Shown here: one piece after another, positions 1 to 5,195 of the stretch
How positions within the stretch are numbered: position 1 is the stretch's first letter
Layout of the letters: every line of letters starts with the position of its first letter
Source of the DNA: an uncultured Collinsella sp.
GTDB lineage: Bacteria; Actinomycetota; Coriobacteriia; Coriobacteriales; Coriobacteriaceae
Direction of reading: 5' to 3'
Length of the DNA stretch: 7,332 nucleotides
Assembly (NCBI GenBank): GCA_900752545.1
Contig: CAADVS010000002.1
Span: forward strand, 1-7,332
Made by a program: the position numbers and the translations under genes
Notes under the pieces: generated by a model
The model's input: the letters and a program-made list of their open reading frames with translations, nothing else
Told to the model about the DNA's origin: nothing
Databases searched by the model: none

Positions 1-108
1 GTTTGTCGCGAGTTCCGCACGCAAAGAAGGCTACTTAATGTGGCCTTCGTCTTGCGCAGGACTGTAGAGCAGCAAACTTAATACCCGGCCCGCCGGGGCC
101 ACACGTCC
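1..108 (+). repeat. Hairpin repeat element, copy 1 (left arm outside window)
   Basis: This is one of three related structured repeats in the window. The core at 6-72 holds the invariant blocks TCGCGAGTTCCGCACG (6-21) and CAGGACTGTAGAGCAG (57-72). Between them is a stem (GAAGGCTAC with GTGGCCTTC, one G-T wobble) closed by a TTAAT loop. GTTTG at 1-5 pairs with CAAAC at 73-77, where copies 2 and 3 have AACTTT and AAAGTT, so the closing stem changes on both sides together. The right arm should run on to about 108-116, reaching the stop codon of the upstream gene, but its partner lies before the window and cannot be checked. The core reads on the + strand, opposite to the gene it follows. I do not recognise a named family; it could be a structured RNA, a REP/BIME-like element or a gene-end hairpin. 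Confidence 0.8.
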
Positions 109-2292
109 CTAGTTGTTCAGCATGCGGTCGAAGCTTCCCGAGTCGCCATCCCGATAGTCGGCGGTCATCAGAATCTCCTGCGGAATGCGCCCACCCTCGC
201 GCAGCACGTTGCGGAACTGCACGCGCGTGACCATGGGCAGATCTTTGATCGTCGCCGCCAGGTTCTGCGGCACACCCTGGTTGGCAGCCGCGGGCTCGCA
301 CGCGCCGCCAGCCTTCACACGACGCTTGTGCTCGGCGAGCATGGCGCGATACATACCGGCATGCAGGCGAATCTCAACGACATTGGCATTACGGGCCTGC
401 TCGACAATGCGCGCACCCTCTCGATCGATGTCGCCCACATAGTAGACATAATTAAAGCGATAGCCGATCTCGGCCAGATAATCATCCAGTGCGTGCGAAA
501 CGCTCGCCTTGCAGCCGCCGCCAAAGATCACGCCACCCACCTTGGTGCCAAAAAGCTTGGCGTGCTTGCGGCCGCGCAGGAGCTTGACGATCTCGTCATA
601 GGTGTCCAAGTTCTCGACCATAATGAACGGCTTGTCGGCGCCCAACGTAAAGAAACCCGTAAAGTGCACGGGGCGGTTGGGGGCGACCTTAATCGCCTGC
701 ATGCTGATACCCTTTTCGGTCATACGCCGAATCAGGCGCTCGCCGTGCTTGCCGTCAAAGGCCTTCTCATCGTTAAAAATCTGATAAGCGCGCTGGCGAC
801 GCGAAGCGACCGGCGTGTCGGCACCGCGATTCTGCTCAATCCAAGCCTGGATGATCGCAATCTCCTCAGCAATCTTGCGGTTGGACATCTCGTTGTGCTG
901 AGTGCGCTGCGGAGCCTTTTTGCCGTCCTTGCCCTCGACCTTTACGATCTGTGTCTGCTGCTCCTTGATCTTGGAGAGCGCCATAGGCGTGGGGACAACC
1001 TTGAGCAGCTGCCTGCCTAAAACGCGGGCAAGGGCAAACGCCGAGACCTCGCCGTGGGCGGCCGACTCGGGCTGCTGGGCAGCAGTATCTACTGCGGCAG
1101 ACTCCGGCTTCTTCTGAGACTTGCGCTTAGAATCGCCTTGGGAATTGCGCTCGCGCTTCGGCATAGACGCCTGCTTCTGCGGACGATCGGACTTGCTCTC
1201 CTTCGCTGACTGGCGCTTAGGCTGCCCCGAAGAAACCTCGGCCTTCGCATCCTCGTTCTGCGGCGTGGTCTTCTCGGCCGCAGTCTCGGCATGGGAACTG
1301 CGGCCCCCACGATGGCGACGGCGGCGAGGCTTGCTCGACGCGCCCTGCTCCGTCTGCTCATCAGTAGGCTGCTGGCCCTTGGCCTCGGCATCAACCTCAA
1401 GCTGCGGCTCAACAGGCTTTTGCTCGCGAGCCACCGGCTCAACGGCCTTCTCGTCCTTCTCGCCCTGAGTGGTCGAAGCCGGTTCGCTCTTCTCCTGACG
1501 CCTTACGGGATACGCGCGCCCCGCAAAACCGCGGCCGGGACGACACGAACCCGGAGCCTTCTTGGCAGACTCCTCAACATCGTCTGCAACCTCAGAAGAC
1601 TCTTCAACCTCACGCGCGGCATCCTGCTGTGCAGTCTTAAAGTGAGCACCGCGACGACGCTTGGGCTCTTGGGCCTCCACGGGCTTTTGCTCCCTCGCGG
1701 GCTTCTGCGACTCGGCAGCAACCTCGGTCTCAACAGCCTCAGCATCCGTCTCACCCTTTCGAGCAACGGCGCGACGGAAGCGCTCCTGCTGGGCGCGGCG
1801 CTGCGCATCGCGCTTGCCACCCCCGCCAAAACCGCCGCGTCCTGCCTTGGCCGTAAAGGCACGCACGACGTTCTCATCGAGCAACTCATCGGTATCGACA
1901 TGCTCACGCGGAGCAGCTTCTTCCACAGCAGGCACGTCAGCGGAATCCTCGACGACAAAACCCTCGACGGACTCGGCAGGCTGCTCTTGGGCATCGCGGA
2001 TCTCGGCATTGATGGTATAGAACGCCGGGCGCCCGTTAATGCCGCTACCCTCGATCTTGGTCACGATCTTTGCCGCGATAAGCTCATCGCGCATCGCCTT
2101 GGTGTCGCACTCCTTATCGACGGAGCGGAAAATCTGCGCCAGCGCACTCGACTTAATCTTGAGCGCCTTGCGGCAGAGCAGGTCGTAGGCAACCAGCTTG
2201 GCGCGCTCGGCAGAAAGCGACGTCTGGCTGCTCAGGCGCTCAGCCAAAGCATCGACATTGTTTTGATTATCGGAATATACCGTCTTGGCCAC
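109..2292 (-). CDS. Toprim (JetD/DUF2220-like) protein with long disordered linker
   Basis: The protein has about 727 residues. I chose the GTG at 2292 because AAAGGGG sits four bases upstream and the product then starts MAKTVYSDNQNN; the ORF opens eight codons earlier at an ATG with no ribosome site. Residues about 5-95 are a compact helical region, possibly a winged helix. Residues about 100-415 are low-complexity and rich in Glu, Ala, Lys, Gln and Arg, with Arg clusters (KRRRG, PRRRRHRGG), a Gly-rich patch, and AREQKPVE twice. From about 465 the sequence is globular again. FIMVENLDTY (Glu about 560) and YYVGDIDREG (Asp about 621 and 623) match the Toprim acidic residues as arranged in JetD/DUF2220 and Topo VI A-type proteins. 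That family suggests metal-dependent DNA cleavage, but no substrate can be read here. No JetA, JetB or JetC partner is in the window. It has its own upstream region after the cstA terminator. Domain call moderately sure; function unknown. Confidence 0.8.
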   Translation of the reverse strand: MAKTVYSDNQNNVDALAERLSSQTSLSAERAKLVAYDLLCRKALKIKSSALAQIFRSVDKECDTKAMRDELIAAKIVTKIEGSGINGRPAFYTINAEIRDAQEQPAESVEGFVVEDSADVPAVEEAAPREHVDTDELLDENVVRAFTAKAGRGGFGGGGKRDAQRRAQQERFRRAVARKGETDAEAVETEVAAESQKPAREQKPVEAQEPKRRRGAHFKTAQQDAAREVEESSEVADDVEESAKKAPGSCRPGRGFAGRAYPVRRQEKSEPASTTQGEKDEKAVEPVAREQKPVEPQLEVDAEAKGQQPTDEQTEQGASSKPRRRRHRGGRSSHAETAAEKTTPQNEDAKAEVSSGQPKRQSAKESKSDRPQKQASMPKRERNSQGDSKRKSQKKPESAAVDTAAQQPESAAHGEVSAFALARVLGRQLLKVVPTPMALSKIKEQQTQIVKVEGKDGKKAPQRTQHNEMSNRKIAEEIAIIQAWIEQNRGADTPVASRRQRAYQIFNDEKAFDGKHGERLIRRMTEKGISMQAIKVAPNRPVHFTGFFTLGADKPFIMVENLDTYDEIVKLLRGRKHAKLFGTKVGGVIFGGGCKASVSHALDDYLAEIGYRFNYVYYVGDIDREGARIVEQARNANVVEIRLHAGMYRAMLAEHKRRVKAGGACEPAAANQGVPQNLAATIKDLPMVTRVQFRNVLREGGRIPQEILMTADYRDGDSGSFDRMLNN

Positions 2293-2296
2293 GGGG

Positions 2297-2303
2297 CCCC
2301 TTT
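2297..2303 (-). promoter_or_regulatory. Ribosome binding site deciding the GTG start of the Toprim gene
   Basis: AAAGGGG on the minus strand lies four bases before GTG at 2292. The upstream in-frame ATG at 2316 has no purine-rich stretch before it. The spacing is slightly short, so the start remains an inference. Confidence 0.55.
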
Positions 2304-2304
2304 C

Positions 2305-2332
2305 ATATGTACACATATACGTCTATATGGTA
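2305..2332 (-). promoter_or_regulatory. Palindrome and weak promoter upstream of the Toprim gene
   Basis: ATATGT-AC-ACATAT (2305-2318) is a perfect 6+6 inverted repeat just upstream of the ribosome site, and could be an operator or a small 5' UTR hairpin. A weak -10-like TACCAT lies at 2327-2332 with TTGCGT 18 bases upstream at 2351-2356. Neither hexamer is close to consensus, so the promoter is a guess; the palindrome is directly visible. Confidence 0.35.
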
Positions 2333-2397
2333 CAACGCACGCTCTTATCCACGCAAAACATCTGCGAGAACACTCGAGCTTCACCCGCTTTCGCATG

Positions 2398-2437
2398 AAA
2401 AAAAGACCGAGTCCGCGTCGTTGCGGACCCGGTCTTT
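2398..2437 (-). terminator. Intrinsic terminator of cstA
   Basis: On the minus strand GACCGGGTCCGC pairs with GCGGACTCGGTC (12 bp, one G-U) around an AACGAC loop and is followed by seven T. It lies about 40 bases past the cstA stop codon and separates cstA from the Toprim gene. Confidence 0.92.
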
Positions 2438-2476
2438 CCGAGTCATATGGATGAGAGATTCAACCCGTCCGACCGA

Positions 2477-4366
2477 CTAGGCCTTGACGGCCTCGGCGTC
2501 GGCAGGAGCCTCGGCGGCAGCGGCGCGACCGTACTCGGCCTTGCCCATATCGGACCACTCGGGCTCCTCATCAGGCATGGAGCCAGCCTCCTTGCCGAAG
2601 AACTCCTTGAGGCAGTTGACGGCGACGATGAGGCCCAGGACCATCAGCAGGACGGCAAAGACGAGCTGCAGGCCCTTGGTGGCGGCGACGGAGACGGCGG
2701 CCGTGGTGGCGGTAGCCGGGATGGTACCGAAGAAACCGTAGGCCTGGACGGCGGTCATGCAGCCCATGGCGCTCTGGACCAGCGAGGTGAAGGTGCAGCA
2801 GAGCAGGAAGACGACGGGCACGTAGAGCATCCAACCCTTGCGGCCGGTGCACTTGCAGAACACGGCGAGGGTGATCATGGTCATGCCGCCGAGCAGCTGG
2901 TTGGAAGCGCCAAAGAGTGGCCAGATGTTGGCATAGCCACCAAAAGCGAGGGCGAGACCAGGAAGCAGGGTAACGACCGTGGCGAACCAGGGGTTGCCGA
3001 GGACCTTCATGTAGCCGGCCTTGGACTCGATGGCCAGGGCGTCGTTGGTCTGGGCAAAGAACTCGGAGAACGAGGTGCGGGCGATGCGGGCGACGGCGTC
3101 GAGCGAGGTCAGGGCCAGAGCGGAGACGTTCATGGTCATGAAGACGGTAGCGAGCGTGCCGTCAACACCGAAGGCCTGCATACCGCGGGAGATGCCGGCG
3201 GCGAAGATCTGGAACGGGGTGGAAGCGACACCGGCGTTGAGGGCGCCGGTACCGGCGGTGTTCATGTCGGAGAACATGATGCCGGCGACGATGATGGCAA
3301 GGATGCCGACGAAGGACTCGACGATCATGGCGCCGTAACCGACCTTGACGGCGTCCTGCTCCTTCTCGACCTGCTTAGAAGAGGTGCCGGAAGAAACGAG
3401 GCTGTGGAAACCGGAGAGAGCACCGCAAGCGACGGAGACGAACAGGACCGGGAACATCATGCCGGAGGCAGTGGAGAAGCCGGTGAAGACCGGAGCGGTG
3501 ATAGTGGCCTGACCGTTGACGCCCAAGACGACGATGCCAAGGACAGCGCAGACGATCATGACGATCATCATGATGGAAGTGAGGTAGTCACGCGGGGTCT
3601 TGAGCATCTGGATGGGCATAGCGCCAGCAAAGACCAGGTAGACCATGACGACGGCGAACCACTGGAACTTATCCAGGTAGAGCGGGAACTGCATACCGAC
3701 GGCGAACATGAGAACCATGAGGACCACGCCGGTGACGAACTCGGCAGCGCCGGTGAGGTTGAACTTCTTCTGGGCCCAACCAAAGGCGATAGCGACGAAG
3801 GTGAACAGGATGGAGATGGTACCAGCGCAGCCGGCGGCATAGGACTTGGCGAAGTCGATGGCACCGGTAGCAGCACCAGAAGCGTCAACGGCCGGGGTGA
3901 ACATGAACGTCTTGCAGACCATGTCGGTAAAGGCGGCGATGACGATGATGCAGAACAGCCAGCAGAACAGCAGGAACAGGCGACGGCCGGTCTTGCCGAT
4001 GTACTTCTCGATGAGCTGAGCGAGCGACTTGCCGTTGTTCTTCATCGAAGCGTACAGGGCACCAAAGTCGTGGACGGCACCAAAGAAGATGCCGCCGACG
4101 AGGACCCAGAGCACGACAGGCAGCCAGCCAAAGGCCATGGCGACGATCGTACCCGTGACAGGGCCAGCACCGCAGATCGAGCTGAACTGGTGCGAGAACG
4201 CGGTGAAGGCGGAGACGGGCGAGAAGCTGTTGCCGTCCTTCATGCGCTTGGCCGGCGTGAGGGCCTCTTTGTCAACGCCCCACTTGTTGGCCAGCCAGCG
4301 GCCGTAGCCCAGATAGCCGCAGGCGAGCACCGCCGCGGCCACAACCATGAGCAAAACTCCGTTCAT
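2477..4366 (-). CDS. cstA: CstA-family carbon starvation / peptide or pyruvate transporter
   Basis: This 629-residue protein is strongly hydrophobic with many membrane-spanning segments and no separate signal peptide. Family motifs appear in order: GAGPVTG (66-72) and GAVHDFGAL (96-104) in the N-terminal half, SSGTSSKQ (325-332), TSLDAVARIAR (420-430) and WPLFGASNQLL (482-492). It ends in a soluble, Ala/Glu-rich tail from about 596. It is somewhat shorter than E. coli CstA and BtsT (about 700 residues). Family members act in the inner membrane and are tied to uptake of peptides or pyruvate; which substrate this one takes cannot be read from sequence. The ATG start is well fixed by AGGAGG seven bases upstream. 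Upstream lie a strong promoter, a leader peptide and a terminator-bearing leader, suggesting attenuation control; a strong terminator follows. Codons are uniformly GC-ending, which fits high expression. Confidence 0.95.
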   Translation of the reverse strand: MNGVLLMVVAAAVLACGYLGYGRWLANKWGVDKEALTPAKRMKDGNSFSPVSAFTAFSHQFSSICGAGPVTGTIVAMAFGWLPVVLWVLVGGIFFGAVHDFGALYASMKNNGKSLAQLIEKYIGKTGRRLFLLFCWLFCIIVIAAFTDMVCKTFMFTPAVDASGAATGAIDFAKSYAAGCAGTISILFTFVAIAFGWAQKKFNLTGAAEFVTGVVLMVLMFAVGMQFPLYLDKFQWFAVVMVYLVFAGAMPIQMLKTPRDYLTSIMMIVMIVCAVLGIVVLGVNGQATITAPVFTGFSTASGMMFPVLFVSVACGALSGFHSLVSSGTSSKQVEKEQDAVKVGYGAMIVESFVGILAIIVAGIMFSDMNTAGTGALNAGVASTPFQIFAAGISRGMQAFGVDGTLATVFMTMNVSALALTSLDAVARIARTSFSEFFAQTNDALAIESKAGYMKVLGNPWFATVVTLLPGLALAFGGYANIWPLFGASNQLLGGMTMITLAVFCKCTGRKGWMLYVPVVFLLCCTFTSLVQSAMGCMTAVQAYGFFGTIPATATTAAVSVAATKGLQLVFAVLLMVLGLIVAVNCLKEFFGKEAGSMPDEEPEWSDMGKAEYGRAAAAEAPADAEAVKA

Positions 4367-4373
4367 TACATTT

Positions 4374-4379
4374 CCTCCT
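4374..4379 (-). promoter_or_regulatory. Ribosome binding site of cstA
   Basis: AGGAGG on the minus strand lies seven bases before the ATG at 4366, an ideal Shine-Dalgarno spacing that fixes the start. Confidence 0.9.
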
Positions 4380-4401
4380 CTAAAAAGAACTTCCTAGACA
4401 T

Positions 4402-4440
4402 AAAAAATGAGGGCCGTCGGTTGCGCTCGACGGCCCTCAT
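4402..4440 (-). terminator. Intrinsic terminator inside the cstA leader (attenuator)
   Basis: On the minus strand ATGAGGGCCGTCG (4440-4428) pairs perfectly over 13 bp with CGACGGCCCTCAT (4419-4407) around AGCGCAAC and runs into six T (4407-4402). It lies between the cstA promoter and the cstA start, about 35 bases before the ATG. No gene ends just upstream, so its job is most likely to stop leader transcripts before cstA. Confidence 0.9.
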
Positions 4441-4491
4441 CTTCATCAGCCGCCCGTTATCGTACGGGCTAGCTGTATGTGCTAACCCGCA
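4429..4491 (-). promoter_or_regulatory. Alternative leader hairpins B, C and D before the cstA terminator
   Basis: Hairpin B pairs GGGTTAGC (4488-4481) with GCTAGCCC (4473-4466, one G-U) around ACATACA. It can extend to 11 bp, 4491-4481 with 4473-4463. Hairpin C pairs GCCCGT (4469-4464) with ACGGGC (4457-4452). Hairpin D pairs GGCGGCT (4454-4448) with GGCCGTC (4435-4429) over 7 bp with two G-U, and takes the 5' arm of the terminator. B excludes C, C excludes D and D excludes the terminator. B plus D would allow read-through; C plus the terminator would stop it. The pairings are seen in the sequence; the switching is inferred from his/ilv-type attenuators. Relative stabilities were not computed. 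Confidence 0.55.
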
Positions 4492-4536
4492 TCAGATAAT
4501 TACTACGCTGATAATGATTAGCTGATGCGTGAACAT
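4492..4536 (-). CDS. Ile/Val-rich leader peptide of cstA
   Basis: This 14-codon ORF lies in the cstA 5' UTR and reads MFTHQLIIISVVII before TGA. Seven of its last eight residues are Ile or Val. The run uses CTA, ATT and GTA codons that are uncommon in the GC-rich genes around it, as in classical ilv and leu leaders. GAAGAGGAT upstream offers a weak Shine-Dalgarno match, about 11 bases from ATG at 4536. A longer form from ATG at 4560 (MIEEDFLD ahead of the same peptide, 22 residues) is in frame but has no good ribosome site. The stop codon lies just before hairpin B. A perfect 7-bp pairing, GCATCAG (4528-4522) with CTGATGC (4495-4489), brackets the Ile/Val codons. Too short for homology; an AT-rich stretch could give such codons by chance. 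Confidence 0.55.
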   Translation of the reverse strand: MFTHQLIIISVVII

Positions 4537-4560
4537 GTCTAAGAAATCCTCTTCAATCAT

Positions 4561-4589
4561 GATGTGAACGATCCGTGCGTGTTCACATC
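4561..4589 (-). promoter_or_regulatory. 9-bp inverted repeat early in the cstA 5' UTR
   Basis: GATGTGAAC (4589-4581) and GTTCACATC (4569-4561) are perfect inverted repeats separated by 11 bases. They begin about 12 bases after the predicted transcription start. They could form an RNA stem-loop that shields the 5' end or delays RNA polymerase, or serve as a repressor site. Confidence 0.5.
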
Positions 4590-4607
4590 CCCCAGTGGTT
4601 GAAAAGG

Positions 4608-4636
4608 AGTATGAAACTTTAGTTACCTAAAGTCAA
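4608..4636 (-). promoter_or_regulatory. Promoter of the cstA leader
   Basis: On the minus strand TTGACT (4636-4631) and CATACT (4613-4608) are separated by exactly 17 bases, close to the housekeeping sigma consensus. Transcription should start near 4601, giving a leader of about 235 bases before the cstA ATG. The surrounding stretch is much more AT-rich than the genes. Confidence 0.75.
4616..4633. promoter_or_regulatory. Palindromic operator candidate in the cstA promoter spacer
   Basis: ACTTTAG-TTAC-CTAAAGT is a perfect 7+7 inverted repeat filling the space between the -35 and -10 hexamers. A dimeric regulator bound there would directly block or remodel the promoter. No regulator gene is in the window, so the protein is unknown. 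Confidence 0.5.
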
Positions 4637-4655
4637 CGCAAATTTGTAATGAATT

Positions 4656-4684
4656 TTCAACTTTTTTGGATTTCTCGGTATAAA
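4656..4684 (+). promoter_or_regulatory. Weak possible promoter reading toward repeat copy 2
   Basis: TATAAA (4679-4684) matches the -10 consensus at five of six bases, with TTCAAC (4656-4661) 17 bases upstream matching the -35 at only three. A transcript would start near 4691 and run through repeat copy 2 toward the hairpin at 4899. Low confidence: the region is AT-rich and such matches arise by chance. Confidence 0.2.
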
Positions 4685-4733
4685 ACGCCACTGACCTCGG
4701 ACTTTACCCGACAAAAGTTTTTGCATGAGAGAT

Positions 4734-4886
4734 GCCCCTGAGGGCCGCGGGAGCCGGGCGGCGCATATGAACTTTCCTGCTCTACAGTCCTGCGCAAGAC
4801 GGAAAGCACATTAAGTGCTTTCCTTTGCGTGCGGAACTCGCGATAAAGTTCATATGCGCCGCCCGGCTCCCGCGGCTCTCAGGGGC
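4734..4886 (-). repeat. Hairpin repeat element, copy 2
   Basis: A 153-bp near-palindrome. Arms 4734-4775 and 4845-4886 are complementary at 41 of 42 positions; the one exception is a G-T pair on the + strand. The 69-bp core (4776-4844) carries, on the minus strand, the same two 16-nt blocks as copies 1 and 3 and the TTAAT loop. Its own inner stem is GGAAAGCAC with GTGCTTTCC. The inner arm GCATATGAACTTT matches copy 3, but the outer 29 or so bases are unrelated to copy 3. Its core is inverted relative to copies 1 and 3. It lies upstream of the cstA promoter, away from any stop codon. Confidence 0.88.
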
Positions 4887-4898
4887 TCCCATCCCAAA

Positions 4899-4934
4899 TG
4901 CGGAGCAAAGCTCCGCACACTATCTTTTTCTTTC
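4899..4934 (+). terminator. Small perfect hairpin with distant T tract
   Basis: TGCGGAGC and GCTCCGCA (8 bp) flank an AAA loop at 4899-4917. CACTATC follows and then TTTTTCTTT (4925-4933). The T tract starts seven bases after the stem, which is far for a standard terminator. It could end a + strand transcript of repeat copy 2; only three T follow on the minus strand. The rest of 4887-5026 shows nothing I can identify. Confidence 0.35.
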
Positions 4935-5026
4935 AGCTAAAGCACGCCGGAAATTCGACGCAGCTGGCTAACCTTGCCGGACGTTGTCGACGCCAACCCG
5001 GCTCAGAAGCCGCATCGATACAGAAA

Positions 5027-5183
5027 GGTCCCCGGCGCTGCCCGGGCGCCAGCGGCCGCATATGAACTTTATCGCGAGTTCCGCACGAACAGGAGGCCAC
5101 TTAATGTGGCCTCCGTCGTGAGCAGGACTGTAGAGCAGGAAAGTTCATATGCGGCCGCTGGCGCCCGGGCAGCGTCGGGGACC
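5027..5183 (+). repeat. Hairpin repeat element, copy 3
   Basis: A 157-bp near-palindrome starting 12 bases beyond the stop codon of the TsaB-RimI-TsaD gene. Arms 5027-5070 and 5140-5183 are complementary at 43 of 44 positions with one G-T pair. The core (5071-5139) is 69 bp, exactly as in copy 2, and holds both invariant 16-nt blocks in the + orientation. Its inner stem is GGAGGCCAC with GTGGCCTCC around TTAAT, and CACGA with TCGTG replaces the CGCAA/TTGCG pair of copies 1 and 2. On the minus strand the far arm is followed by TTTCT, so it might weakly help end transcription of that gene. Confidence 0.88.
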
Positions 5184-5195
5184 GCACCCGTACGA

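Noticed and set aside
328..1020. + strand ORF of 230 residues
   Set aside because: Antisense of the Toprim domain, whose ENLD and DID motifs are clear on the minus strand.
109..2316. Complete Wadjet anti-plasmid operon
   Set aside because: Only a JetD-like domain is present; the neighbour upstream is cstA behind a terminator and no JetA, JetB or JetC sequence appears.
1291..2454. + strand ORF opposite the Toprim gene (387 residues)
   Set aside because: Low-complexity Leu/Arg-rich shadow of the linker-coding region, no ribosome site or family motif; it also runs through the cstA terminator.
2447..4525. Long + strand ORF opposite cstA (692 residues)
   Set aside because: Its product is a Gly/Asp/Glu-rich string typical of the antisense of a GC-rich membrane-protein gene; it lacks any domain and cstA on the other strand is certain.
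4561..4589. CRP-type site (TGTGA ... TCACA)
   Set aside because: The half-sites are 15 bases apart instead of six, and they lie downstream of the start site.
4402..4600. T-box or known riboswitch in the cstA leader
   Set aside because: No T-box core sequence and no motif of a common riboswitch was recognised; the leader-peptide model explains the features better.
4887..5026. tRNA-like or coding sequence between repeat copies 2 and 3
   Set aside because: No cloverleaf could be drawn and no ORF with a ribosome site was found; only the small hairpin at 4899-4917 is clear.
4734..5183. Repeats as a MITE or insertion-sequence ends
   Set aside because: Most of each inverted arm differs between copies, no target-site duplication was found by eye and no transposase is present. 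It remains possible that a distant enzyme recognises the core.
4734..5183. CRISPR array
   Set aside because: Two elements of about 155 bp in opposite orientation with internal hairpins; no regular short direct repeats and spacers.
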